From: Lacticaseibacillus baoqingensis | GTDB taxonomy: Bacteria > Bacillota > Bacilli > Lactobacillales > Lactobacillaceae | DNA length: 64,000 nt | NCBI RefSeq assembly: GCF_003946165.1 | Contig: NZ_RHOI01000010.1 | Coordinates: 1 to 64,000 of the forward strand | Reading direction: 5' to 3' | Shown: positions 54,591 through 62,194 of the stretch, piece after piece | Layout of the letters: every line of letters begins with the position of its first letter | How positions within the stretch are numbered: the first letter of the stretch is position 1 | Position numbers and translations under genes: made by a program | The notes under the pieces: model-generated | Databases searched by the model: none | The model's input: only the letters and a program-made list of their open reading frames with translations | Told to the model about the DNA's origin: nothing

Positions 54591-55697
54591 CTAGATCATG
54601 AAATCTAAGATTCCCCAACCAAGTAAGGCTAAGATCGCTAGACCCAAGAAATTCAAAGCAGAAAAACCAAGGAAGAATTTGCCGGAATCTTTATTGCCCC
54701 AGTTGGTATATTCTTTGAAGACTAGGAGATTGCACATCGAACCAACGACGGTGCCAAGGCCGCCAATGTTTGAGCCTAAGAATAAAGCTTCTTGGAAATT
54801 GGTAAACTTGGCGATCAACACCGTGGAAGGCACGTTGGAGATGATCTGGCTGGAGAAGATGCTGGTCAAGAACACGGAATGCTCAGTTGCCACCAGCCCG
54901 GAGATCAAGCTGACGACCCAAGGCAGCTGTCGCAAGACGCTGACGATCATGAAGAACCCGCCGAAAGTCAACACGATCCCGTAATCGACGTCCAACAAGA
55001 TCTTGCGGTTGTAGGCAAAAGCCAAGGTGAGGGCACATATCGCCCCGACCCAAGAAGGGATAAATTCCAGTACCCCGCCAAAAATGATCAGCGCCACAAT
55101 GATGGTGACAATGGTCGGCCGAGTTTGGATGCGAATGTCTTGAGCAGGGACGTTAGGCAACGGGGTCTTTTTAATGAAGAAGATAAAGATCGTCATTAAA
55201 ATCAAGCTTGCGATCAATAGCGGGATCGACCAGGTGAAAAACGTTCCCACTTTAATGCCGTAATGGTTCATCAAAAAAATGTTATGGGTATTCCCAAACG
55301 GGGTAAATGCACTCCCGAAATTTGCGCCCATGCCGATCAATGTCACCGGCAAGATCTCCGGCAGCGAAAACTTCTTGGCGATGCGCAAATATAATGGCAC
55401 TAAAGTCAAAACGGTGACATCATTCGTTAAGAACATACCAGCCCCGACGGCCAATACCACAAACATCCAAGTGAGCTGGCGGTTGCTGGTGGCGCGACTC
55501 GTCAGCCGGTAGGCAAAATAATCAAGGATATGTAGATACTCGAATATCTGGATGACGGTCATCATCCCGAGAATCGAAAACAACGTGGAAAAGTTGATAT
55601 CTGCTAGTCGTGGCCTGGCAAAGAACAGACTGAGCACTACCAAAGCCGCGGTGATTTGGAACACGCGGTCTTTGACAATGTTTTTAATTACGGTCAT
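54591..55697 (-). CDS. Anion permease of the ArsB/NhaD/SLC13 superfamily
   Basis: A 368-residue polytopic protein (about 10-11 helices) with superfamily features: MFLTNDVTVLTLVPLYL, MGANFGSAFTPFGNTHNIFL and a second repeat half ending in SNVPSTVLIAKFTN and SNIGGLGTVVGSMCN. Such proteins export arsenite or move dicarboxylates, citrate or sulfate; the substrate is not deducible here and no arsenic genes are nearby. Upstream it diverges from the rlmH promoter region. Confidence 0.8.
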   Translation of the reverse strand: MTVIKNIVKDRVFQITAALVVLSLFFARPRLADINFSTLFSILGMMTVIQIFEYLHILDYFAYRLTSRATSNRQLTWMFVVLAVGAGMFLTNDVTVLTLVPLYLRIAKKFSLPEILPVTLIGMGANFGSAFTPFGNTHNIFLMNHYGIKVGTFFTWSIPLLIASLILMTIFIFFIKKTPLPNVPAQDIRIQTRPTIVTIIVALIIFGGVLEFIPSWVGAICALTLAFAYNRKILLDVDYGIVLTFGGFFMIVSVLRQLPWVVSLISGLVATEHSVFLTSIFSSQIISNVPSTVLIAKFTNFQEALFLGSNIGGLGTVVGSMCNLLVFKEYTNWGNKDSGKFFLGFSALNFLGLAILALLGWGILDFMI

Positions 55698-55816
55698 GAA
55701 TTAACCCTCTCCAAAATTGACTCAACATTCCTATTTTGCGCTAAAACCGCAACGGAGACAACCGGCCTAATGTAAAACTCTCGTAAAGATGGGGCAGGAT
55801 TTTTTACATTGAAGAC

Positions 55817-55830
55817 ATTTCCCGGGAAAT
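55817..55830. promoter_or_regulatory. Palindrome over the rlmH promoter
   Basis: ATTTCCCGGGAAAT, a perfect 14-bp palindrome, lies at the -35 position of the presumed rlmH promoter (-10 TATACT at 55846-55851). The 12-bp core TTTCCCGGGAAA recurs at 62209. It may be an operator; the protein is unknown. Confidence 0.5.
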
Positions 55831-55873
55831 ACGCGTCAGCCAAGGTATACTGAATGGATGAAGGGGTGAAGAC

Positions 55874-56353
55874 ATGACGATCAAGATCATTGGGGTTGGA
55901 AAGTTAAAAGAAAAGTACTTTAAAGATGGCATCGCGGAATATAAAAAGCGCCTTGGCGCGTTTGCCAAGGTGGAATTAGTTGAAGTGCCAGACGAAAAAG
56001 CGCCAGAATCGCTTTCAGCAGCGGAAATGGCCCAAGTCAAGGCAGTTGAAGGCCAGCGCATCTTGGCCAAGGTCAAACCGCGTGATTGGGTGATTGCCTT
56101 GGCAATCGAAGGCAAGCAACGGTCATCAGAAGCCTTTGCCAAAGAGTTGCAAGAGCTCGAAACTTATGGCCATTCGGATATCACCTTCGTGATCGGCGGC
56201 TCTTTGGGCTTAGCGCCAGAGGTGATGAAACGGGCAGATAATACATTGAGTTTCGGCTTGTTGACGATGCCACATCAGCTGATGCGGTTGGTCTTGATCG
56301 AGCAGGTCTACCGCGCATTTATGATCAATGCGGGCAGGCCGTATCACAAGTGA
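55874..56353 (+). CDS. rlmH: 23S rRNA (pseudouridine1915-N3)-methyltransferase
   Basis: SPOUT methyltransferase acting on helix 69 of 23S rRNA. The 159-residue protein has the usual [13 protein letters not shown] knot motif, [24 protein letters not shown] and a C-terminal PYHK. The end reads INAGRPYHK where most homologues have RGEPYHK, so the last codons differ from the consensus; this is the place where SCC elements insert in staphylococci. A TATACT -10 precedes it. It normally follows htrA closely, but here it lies about 19 kb away. Confidence 0.95.
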   Translation: MTIKIIGVGKLKEKYFKDGIAEYKKRLGAFAKVELVEVPDEKAPESLSAAEMAQVKAVEGQRILAKVKPRDWVIALAIEGKQRSSEAFAKELQELETYGHSDITFVIGGSLGLAPEVMKRADNTLSFGLLTMPHQLMRLVLIEQVYRAFMINAGRPYHK

Positions 56354-56360
56354 TGCGGTT
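56339..56360 (+). repeat. SCC-like attachment site 1 (3' end of rlmH)
   Basis: CCGTATCACAAGTGATGCGGTT spans the last codons and stop of rlmH. TATCACAAGTGA(T)GCGGTT recurs at 59631 with one difference in 19. From memory the staphylococcal orfX/SCC junction is TATCATAA(A/G)TGATGCGGTTT, which matches here except at two codon third positions. Confidence 0.65.
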
Positions 56361-56423
56361 TACCAAATTAAGTCATACAAAAGTATCCGATATGGTCGTT
56401 AGTAATACAGTTGAATTTTGGAG

Positions 56424-56466
56424 GAAAAAAATACCGCTTGCTCAATATTTTGAGCAAGCGGTATTT
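56424..56466 (-). terminator. Terminator of the tetR gene
   Basis: AAATACCGCTTGCTCAA and TTGAGCAAGCGGTATTT form a 17-bp perfect stem. On the minus strand it is followed by a T run. Confidence 0.85.
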
Positions 56467-56512
56467 GGTATGTAGTGAAGAAGTATTCAGTAGTTGAGTT
56501 GAATTCTGGAGC

Positions 56513-57022
56513 TTATTTGTTCGCCTCGGGAAATTGCTGAGTCGTATAGATGTGATCTAGTTTGTCACCGTCTTTATAGATGCTGTATGGTTGGCCGGTT
56601 CGATTGATCCAAGTAATGATCGCGGAGATTCGTCCAAGTAGGAAATACTGGTTGTAGTCATCACCAATGACAGAAGCAAAGAGGTCAGTGAAACATTTAG
56701 TGATCACTTCGTCGAACTCTGAATCGTTTTGCTGGATGACAATCGTGTTGTGGAAAGATTGTTTGTAAATCTCGTTGAAAAGTAAGAATGGGTGATCAAG
56801 TAAATTCTGACGCCAAGAGGTGTTGATTGTAATTGAACTCTCGAATATTTCTGTAAGTAAGGCATACTTGTCGGCATAGTATAAGTAGAGTGTGTTTCTG
56901 TGGATCATCGCTTCTTTAGCAATCATGTTGACGGTAATTTTACTGAAAGGAACTTGCTGTATTAATGAATTCAACGCGCGTTGGATTTCTCGTTTGGTGC
57001 GAATACTGCGCTTATCAGGCAT
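56513..57022 (-). CDS. TetR-family transcriptional regulator
   Basis: A 169-residue regulator with an N-terminal TetR helix-turn-helix (FSKITVNMIAKEAMIHRNTLYLYYADKYALL) and a short ligand domain. It diverges from a second MFS exporter and probably represses it. Codon use is richer in A/T than neighbouring genes, hinting at acquisition. A palindrome GTAGTACTAC lies at its predicted transcription start. Confidence 0.87.
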   Translation of the reverse strand: MPDKRSIRTKREIQRALNSLIQQVPFSKITVNMIAKEAMIHRNTLYLYYADKYALLTEIFESSITINTSWRQNLLDHPFLLFNEIYKQSFHNTIVIQQNDSEFDEVITKCFTDLFASVIGDDYNQYFLLGRISAIITWINRTGQPYSIYKDGDKLDHIYTTQQFPEANK

Positions 57023-57047
57023 GTTTTCACCTCATTTTCACGAATGT

Positions 57048-57057
57048 GTAGTACTAC
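57048..57057. promoter_or_regulatory. Candidate TetR operator
   Basis: GTAGTACTAC is a perfect 10-bp palindrome near the tetR start of transcription (extended -10 TGATACAAT on the minus strand just upstream). A second inverted repeat, GTTTTC/GAAAAC (57121-57142), lies closer to the MFS gene. Confidence 0.45.
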
Positions 57058-57120
57058 TGTGCATTGTATCATATTTATCCATTTACGCAGTCACGCAATT
57101 CAATTAACCTAAACTTTGTT

Positions 57121-57142
57121 GTTTTCATAATTTTCTGAAAAC
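57121..57142. promoter_or_regulatory. Inverted repeat before the second MFS gene
   Basis: GTTTTC and GAAAAC with 10 nt between. TTTTCTGAAAAC in it is also found before the first MFS gene (43603-43614). Confidence 0.4.
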
Positions 57143-57181
57143 GAAATTTAATCTTGAGAATATATGATGTTAGGAGTAAAA

Positions 57182-58687
57182 ATGAAAAAATCATATGAAG
57201 ATATTCATGGGAAAAAATATAATCGTTGGCTGATCTTGTTCGTAGTCGTTTTAATTGCCTTTGCCGGTACGATCATGCAGACTTCGTTAAGCACAGCACT
57301 GCCAACGCTGATGAAGTCGTTTGATATCAGCATGAGCACTGCTCAGACTGCGACCACGTATTATTTGTTGGTCAATGGGATTATTGTGCCATTATCTGCG
57401 GTATTTCTGACCCGGGTGCCAACGAAGCGATTATATCTTATTCTCGGCATTACGCAGCTTGTTGGTATCATAATGACTTACTTTTCACCCAATTCATCAT
57501 GGGGATTCTTCATTGCCGGTCGAATCATCACGGCCTTAGCAGTTGGCATCTTATCGTCGACCATGGCAGTCATTGTCATGAATATTTTCTCGAGTAAAGA
57601 ACTGGGCACCGCAATTGGACTGACGGGTTTGGCATTAGGACTTGCGCCAGCCGTGGGACCGACACTAACTGGTTGGATTCTCAGTAAATCGCATGTTATC
57701 TTTGGACTCACAGTTTCTTCGTCATGGCGCTCGATGTTTCTGCCTTCGTTGCTGGTAACTGCGCTTTGTGTGGTATTGATTCCATTTGTGATGCATGATG
57801 TCGTTGAAAATCATCGACAAAAAATTGATTTCGTGTCAGTACTGCTTTCGACCATTGGGTTTGGTTTTTTTATTACCGGTTTCTCAAATGTTGCTGACAA
57901 GGGCTGGGGAGATCTGAGTGTCATTTTACCGGTGATTATTGGTGTTGTTTTCATTGGTTTGTTCGCATGGCGTCAATTACGCATGGATGATCCATTACTT
58001 GATGTTCGTCTATTTTTGAATTCGCGCTTCACCGTAGCGACTGTTGGCACTCTGTTGGTTACCATGGCGATGTATGGCGTTGAAATGATGCTCCCCACGT
58101 ACTTACAGAATGTGCGAGGTATGTCGCCACTAAACTCTGGGATGACATTGTTTTTCGGTGCTTTAATGATGGGGGTCATGGCACCAATTGCAGGTAATTT
58201 GGCTGATAAATATGGGGTAAAAAAACTTGCCTTAACTGGATTTTTCATTTTGGCGATTGGGACGTTACCGTTTGCATTTATCAGTGCCACCACACCGACA
58301 TTACTGATCAAGGTAATGTATGCGGTACGCATGATCGGGATCGCAACGGCGTTGATGCCACTGACCACTGCAGCCATGACGGCAGTGGCAGTGGAGCACT
58401 CAACCCATGCCTCAACGATCAACAACACAGCGCGTCAGATTTCCTCATCAATTGCGGTGGCCGTGTTGACTTCTTTGACTCAAAATACCACCACCAATGC
58501 ACTGCCACAGCATGCATTGAAAATCGCAGATCCACTGGCTTATGGTGCTAAGTCAATTACCGCTGCGGTATCCGGTTTCCGCGTTTCATTCATCGCCGGA
58601 TTAGTGTTGGCCATTTTGGGGTTTGTCTTTGTTTGTTTCATCAAGAAACAAACAAAATCTAATGACGTACAAATGGAGGTCGACTGA
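57182..58687 (+). CDS. MFS multidrug exporter, DHA2 family (second copy)
   Basis: A 501-residue exporter, paralogue of the gene at 43.7 kb; long stretches are alike, such as the GLTGLALGLAPAVGPTLTGWI motif C region, TLLVTMAMYGVEMMLPTYLQ and FGALMMGVMAPIAGN. About 14 helices. ATG 57182 is chosen because TTAGGAG lies 6 nt upstream. It is controlled by a divergent TetR and not by MerR, and its codon use is richer in A/T. Substrate unknown. Confidence 0.87.
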   Translation: MKKSYEDIHGKKYNRWLILFVVVLIAFAGTIMQTSLSTALPTLMKSFDISMSTAQTATTYYLLVNGIIVPLSAVFLTRVPTKRLYLILGITQLVGIIMTYFSPNSSWGFFIAGRIITALAVGILSSTMAVIVMNIFSSKELGTAIGLTGLALGLAPAVGPTLTGWILSKSHVIFGLTVSSSWRSMFLPSLLVTALCVVLIPFVMHDVVENHRQKIDFVSVLLSTIGFGFFITGFSNVADKGWGDLSVILPVIIGVVFIGLFAWRQLRMDDPLLDVRLFLNSRFTVATVGTLLVTMAMYGVEMMLPTYLQNVRGMSPLNSGMTLFFGALMMGVMAPIAGNLADKYGVKKLALTGFFILAIGTLPFAFISATTPTLLIKVMYAVRMIGIATALMPLTTAAMTAVAVEHSTHASTINNTARQISSSIAVAVLTSLTQNTTTNALPQHALKIADPLAYGAKSITAAVSGFRVSFIAGLVLAILGFVFVCFIKKQTKSNDVQMEVD

Positions 58688-59418
58688 AGATTATCTATCT
58701 CATTTTTATTCTCACGATATTGGCTTTTGTCACAATTATTATGATCAAGTCGAAGACGTTGCGTGTGATTGCCAGTGGTATCTCTGTTGTGGGCTTGATC
58801 ACAGCTGTCGGTTTCATGATCGGCAATCAAGAGTGGCACTGGGGCATGAAGCAGGAAACGTCGACTACGATGAGTACCAAGGTCTATTCTGCCTTGCCGA
58901 TAGCAACGCCAAAGAATATTCTGATTTACCAAAATGTTGGAACAAACAGGCAACATCAGGTACTTGTTTTCCGCGATTCAAAGACTGAAAAGAAAGCAAC
59001 CGCATATGCTAAGCCGGACGATGGTGATATATTGAAGGCGGACAAGACTACAGCAACCTATAAGCTCGCCAATACAACGGCACCCAAGCTGACGGTAAGG
59101 ACTACATACTGGGTGTACACGTCTAAGCTGATGAACACTGTCTTTCACTACTCCGGTAATGGGAAAAAGTTTGTTTCAAAGTCGACTTTTTTGACGTTAC
59201 CTAAATCTTCTTGGCAGGTGATGACTAAGAGACAGGTCAAAGATTATCAACAGCAATTGGTTGAATTGGCTAAGGTACAAGCAATGAAGGCTTCTCAAGG
59301 TGAAACAAGTGCAGTAATTAATCACCAATACAATGCAGAAAGTATGGAGATAAACTACGAGTGTATTTTTGAAAACAGGAATAGAGGTCTTCCATATTTG
59401 CTGTTTTTCATCAGTTAG
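58684..59418 (+). CDS. DUF4811-domain protein, second copy, probable CTG start
   Basis: A 244-residue protein homologous to the one at 45.2 kb: two N-terminal helices, then WHWGMKQETSTTMSTKVYSA, which matches HFGMKKQTTTTTHVIYSA. The homology begins with KIIYLIF, directly after a CTG at 58684 that overlaps the MFS stop (CTGA) and follows GGAGG at 5 nt. The first in-frame TTG (58720) would remove most of helix 1. The C-terminal 50 residues do not match the Ala/Gln-rich tail of the first copy (here INHQYNAESMEINYECIF), which suggests truncation or frame loss. Confidence 0.7.
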   Translation: MKIIYLIFILTILAFVTIIMIKSKTLRVIASGISVVGLITAVGFMIGNQEWHWGMKQETSTTMSTKVYSALPIATPKNILIYQNVGTNRQHQVLVFRDSKTEKKATAYAKPDDGDILKADKTTATYKLANTTAPKLTVRTTYWVYTSKLMNTVFHYSGNGKKFVSKSTFLTLPKSSWQVMTKRQVKDYQQQLVELAKVQAMKASQGETSAVINHQYNAESMEINYECIFENRNRGLPYLLFFIS

Positions 59419-59506
59419 TTCCATCATTGGCGAAAATCTTGGGATAAGGCTGAATACTGGGTGTTACTGGTATTTTGACTGAATCAACGTTTAATACTCA
59501 GTATAG

Positions 59507-59550
59507 AGTGCCACAACCGACGTAAAATCGGTTGTGGCACTTTATTTTTT
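59507..59550 (+). terminator. Terminator after the second DUF4811 gene
   Basis: AGTGCCACAACCGA and TCGGTTGTGGCACT form a perfect 14-bp stem, followed by TTATTTTTT. Confidence 0.9.
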
Positions 59551-59790
59551 CATGCGAGGAGGGGAAGCATAAGTACAAATGTAAGTCGTAGTGTAGAATT
59601 AACCGCAGGATTGTCTGTTACAGTAGTCCATATCACAAGTGAGGCGGTTAATTAAAGTGACCGCAGGTGAGGATTGCTTGACCGCAGGCGTTGTATCAAA
59701 GGTCTATTGAGTCGAAAAGAAGCATGAAGACCAGTCTGTGACGATGACATTGATAAACGTATGCAACCTGTTTCGTTTAGGAAACCTGCA
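59551..59790. other. Non-coding region with att-like and CCGCAGG repeats
   Basis: No gene visible. It holds the second att-like site, an inverted repeat AATTAACCGC (59597) / GCGGTTAATT (59644), and three CCGCAGG copies (59603, 59661, 59682). Confidence 0.5.
59629..59650 (+). repeat. SCC-like attachment site 2
   Basis: CATATCACAAGTGAGGCGGTTA repeats the rlmH 3' end (18 of 19 positions over TATCACAAGTGANGCGGTT). It lies outside any gene, about 3.3 kb downstream, as expected of a duplicated target at the far end of an integrated element. Confidence 0.6.
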
Positions 59791-59799
59791 TGATATAAT
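59791..59799 (+). promoter_or_regulatory. Extended -10 promoter of the antitoxin RNA
   Basis: TGATATAAT (TGn plus TATAAT); the -35 (TTTCGT) is weak. Confidence 0.55.
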
Positions 59800-59805
59800 C
59801 AAGTC

Positions 59806-59928
59806 ATAGAAAAAGACGTCATGCGTCAACATGGCGTCCGTGCAGACCGTTAAAGACGGTTGGCATTTAATAGAAGTTGGTACTAGACCGTTAAACTCCC
59901 GCCAAGAAGTTTACTGACGGTCTTTTTG
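59806..59928 (+). ncRNA. Candidate antisense antitoxin RNA
   Basis: About 123 nt from the predicted start to the T run. It carries the direct repeat AGACCGTTAAA twice (59844, 59885), several hairpins, and a terminator (AGACCGT / ACGGTCT, 59885-59923). Its 3' end overlaps the 3' end of the toxin gene on the other strand. The layout recalls Fst-type RNAI/RNAII loci. Confidence 0.55.
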
Positions 59929-60033
59929 ATTGCCAACGATTGCTTGAATGATGACGACCACTAATCCGATGAGTGACAAGACGAACCCGCCGAACATCAG
60001 CATTAGGGTCAACGCATCAGCAACAGTTACCAA
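59911..60033 (-). CDS. Putative holin-like / type I toxin peptide
   Basis: A 40-residue peptide, VTVADALTLM followed by one hydrophobic helix (LMFGGFVLSLIGLVVVIIQA) and a polar end NQKDRQ, the pattern of the lactobacillus holin-like toxin family. It would insert in and damage the membrane when not silenced. TTG 60033 is chosen because AAAGGAGG lies 7 nt upstream. AGGCACC around the ribosome site can pair with GGTGCCT about 36 nt upstream in the leader, which would hide the site. The partner RNA is encoded opposite its 3' end. Confidence 0.68.
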   Translation of the reverse strand: MVTVADALTLMLMFGGFVLSLIGLVVVIIQAIVGNQKDRQ

Positions 60034-60128
60034 AAGGTGCCTCCTTTCCTTAGAGTTTGGATGATGTACATAGGCACCACCTCGCAATGGATCAGATTTA
60101 CCAACCGTTTTCAACTTTCTGCCTGAAT

Positions 60129-60137
60129 AGTGTATCA
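60129..60137 (-). promoter_or_regulatory. Extended -10 promoter of the toxin
   Basis: On the minus strand TGATACACT (TGn plus TACACT), giving an mRNA leader of about 90 nt before the TTG start. Confidence 0.45.
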
Positions 60138-60220
60138 TGACAGGGTACTTTGAACATGGTATACACGTTATGGTTTATTAAAGAGTAGAGGGCAAACTGC
60201 GTGAATGATTGATACATTCG

Positions 60221-60245
60221 TCCGTATCACAAATAGTGAGGATGC
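60221..60245 (+). repeat. Possible SCC-like attachment site 3 (divergent)
   Basis: CCGTATCACAA is identical to 11 bases at the rlmH end, followed by ATAGTGAGG where sites 1 and 2 have GTGATGC or GTGAGGC. The match is weaker and could be chance. If real, it would bound a second small cassette that holds the toxin-antitoxin pair. Confidence 0.4.
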
Positions 60246-60300
60246 TAGAGAGACTAGCGTGACGTGATCGCAGTCGAGACGTACGCTTAGGAGGTCAACC

Positions 60301-61062
60301 ATGTTTGAGCAAACATTACGTCAGACCAGGCAACAACGCGGTATGACACAGCAACAACTGGCGGAGCGGATGTTTGTCTCTAGGCAAACCGTATCCAGTT
60401 GGGAAACTGGCCGGAACCTGCCTAACCTCGAGACGCTGGCTGGACTTGCTGAATTGTTGGACGTCTCGACGGATTACTTGTTGGGACGGCAGTCCAATGA
60501 CGTCGAGAAGCAAAAGTTGGCCTGCTTGCCAACGGCGGTGGCGATTGCCGTCATTATCCGGTTGGTGATTCCAACAACTGCTGAGATGTTGGTATTGTCT
60601 GATGCCATGATTGTTAGCCTGCTGGTCATACTTGGCTGTGAACATAAGCCGATTAAGCAGCGATACACCCAGATTGCCTCGTTTACGGTGGGTTTGCTGA
60701 TGGTTGCTATCGCATGGGGACAAATCTTTGGGATGGATGTTGGCAATCAGCTGGCCTATGTCGTCATTGGCGCGTTGTTGACGAGCGAATCCGCGTGGCT
60801 ACTTTGCCAAGATCGATTCCGTTTGAGGAGTGGTCTCTTGAAAAATAAAGCTTGGTGGATCGCCAATGGGATGCTGGGGTTTCTAATCGCCAGTGGGGGC
60901 GTATGGATCCTGATTCGACACGTTGATGGGTCAGGACACATCGAAAATACGGGCTCTCGACTGCTGGCGTTAGGCGTATTAGGGGTGTTCACAGCAGGTA
61001 TTGTGGTGGTTGAGTTGGTAATCTATGCCGTGATCAGGCGCGCTCGTCGCTTCCCACGGTAG
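60301..61062 (+). CDS. XRE-family regulator with membrane domain
   Basis: A 253-residue protein: Cro/C1-type helix-turn-helix in residues 1-62 (TQQQLAERMFVSRQTVSSWETGRNLP, DYLLGR), then about six hydrophobic helices. Membrane-bound XRE regulators of this layout are frequent in lactobacilli; signals and targets are mostly unknown. ATG 60301 follows TTAGGAGG. Single gene. Confidence 0.83.
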   Translation: MFEQTLRQTRQQRGMTQQQLAERMFVSRQTVSSWETGRNLPNLETLAGLAELLDVSTDYLLGRQSNDVEKQKLACLPTAVAIAVIIRLVIPTTAEMLVLSDAMIVSLLVILGCEHKPIKQRYTQIASFTVGLLMVAIAWGQIFGMDVGNQLAYVVIGALLTSESAWLLCQDRFRLRSGLLKNKAWWIANGMLGFLIASGGVWILIRHVDGSGHIENTGSRLLALGVLGVFTAGIVVVELVIYAVIRRARRFPR

Positions 61063-61102
61063 GCGAGATTTTGATGGATTCATCAAGACGAATAGAATAC
61101 GA

Positions 61103-61131
61103 AAAAGGAGTCGCGCTGTGCGGCTCCTTTT
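61103..61131. terminator. Bidirectional terminator
   Basis: AAAAGGAG-T-CGC and GCG-G-CTCCTTTT pair; A/T runs on both sides suit the XRE gene and the converging immunity gene. Confidence 0.85.
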
Positions 61132-61152
61132 CACGTTCAATCGGGTCTCGTT

Positions 61153-61518
61153 TCAGTCGCGAACCGGCATCTTCTCTAAGAAACTGTAAAACTGGCGCTT
61201 GTCTGAGAAATCCGCCATGTATTGGCCGTTGAAGCCGGCCTTAGCACCGATCCAAGCCAATTCGTCGATCAGGCTTTCTTGCGGCGTCGGGAATGTGATC
61301 TTACCGTTGCTTGCCTTGATGCGGATATAATTCACGAGCCGATTGATCAGCGCTTCTGGATTTTTGGCGGTGTCGAGCTTCTGGTAGACCTGACGCAACA
61401 CATCTGTGATGTCTAACAATTGCGGCGATTGATCCGGGCGCTGGGCCAGCAATGCGGATAATGCTGTAATGGCTTGTTTTGCCGAAGTAGTCGTTTGCTT
61501 TTGTGATTTGGTTGACAT
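61153..61518 (-). CDS. Bacteriocin immunity protein, enterocin A immunity-like
   Basis: A 121-residue cytoplasmic, all-helical protein with the family end pattern: ITFPTPQESLIDELAWIGAKAG, then YMADFSDKRQFYSFLEKMP. Such proteins protect against class IIa (pediocin-like) bacteriocins that use the mannose PTS as receptor. No bacteriocin gene or exporter is nearby, so it looks like an orphan immunity gene. Confidence 0.8.
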   Translation of the reverse strand: MSTKSQKQTTTSAKQAITALSALLAQRPDQSPQLLDITDVLRQVYQKLDTAKNPEALINRLVNYIRIKASNGKITFPTPQESLIDELAWIGAKAGFNGQYMADFSDKRQFYSFLEKMPVRD

Positions 61519-61666
61519 CTATCTCACCTCGCCTTCAGCGTAGGCGTGCCTCTACTACAATGCAAGCAGCACCAGCAGATCCGAGCCGCAACCAACAGTT
61601 GCCCTGCCGTTTAGTTGACAATGTTGCGGTGGCTTTGTAGCCTTGGCTGATGGGGAGTGACGTAAA

Positions 61667-62194
61667 ATGTTGAAGATGGGTAAATTGATTCAGGAACAAC
61701 GGCAGCGCCGTGGGTTATCGCAGAGTGACTTGGCCGCGCAGTTGCACGTTACCCGGCAGGCGGTGTCTAAGTGGGAGAACGACCAAAGTTATCCCGATGT
61801 CGACATGCTGGTGCAGCTGGCACAGATTTTTCAGTGCGACGTGCGGGTGTTGCTGGGACTGAAGCAGAAGATGCAGTGGCGCGGCCTGTTTCGCTGGCGT
61901 GCTGAAGACAAAGAGATCAAGTGGTACGCCGGGGGTGGTGAACGGCGACGGCTGGCGATCTCATGGCTAGTTGATATCATCGCGCTACTGCCGCCGGAAC
62001 AGGCGCCGCTGAAGGCATTGCTGGCACAACAGTATCAGCGCCTGATGACCGACGGCACGTCGACGCCTTATGTGCTGATGTCATTAAATATGGAGGTGGC
62101 GTCACTGATGCACCATGAGCATTTTGTCTTACCGACGGAAGCTGAAGCGAGGTATCAACAGTTGTTGCGGCTGTCGAATATTCGTTACAGGTGA
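61667..62194 (+). CDS. XRE-family transcriptional regulator
   Basis: A 175-residue protein: helix-turn-helix in residues 5-65 (LSQSDLAAQLHVTRQAVSKWENDQSYPDVDML, VLLGLKQ), then a soluble helical domain of about 110 residues without membrane helices. Targets unknown. ATG 61667 with GGGGAGTG 8 nt upstream; MLKMGKL also allows the ATG at 61676. Confidence 0.82.
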   Translation: MLKMGKLIQEQRQRRGLSQSDLAAQLHVTRQAVSKWENDQSYPDVDMLVQLAQIFQCDVRVLLGLKQKMQWRGLFRWRAEDKEIKWYAGGGERRRLAISWLVDIIALLPPEQAPLKALLAQQYQRLMTDGTSTPYVLMSLNMEVASLMHHEHFVLPTEAEARYQQLLRLSNIRYR

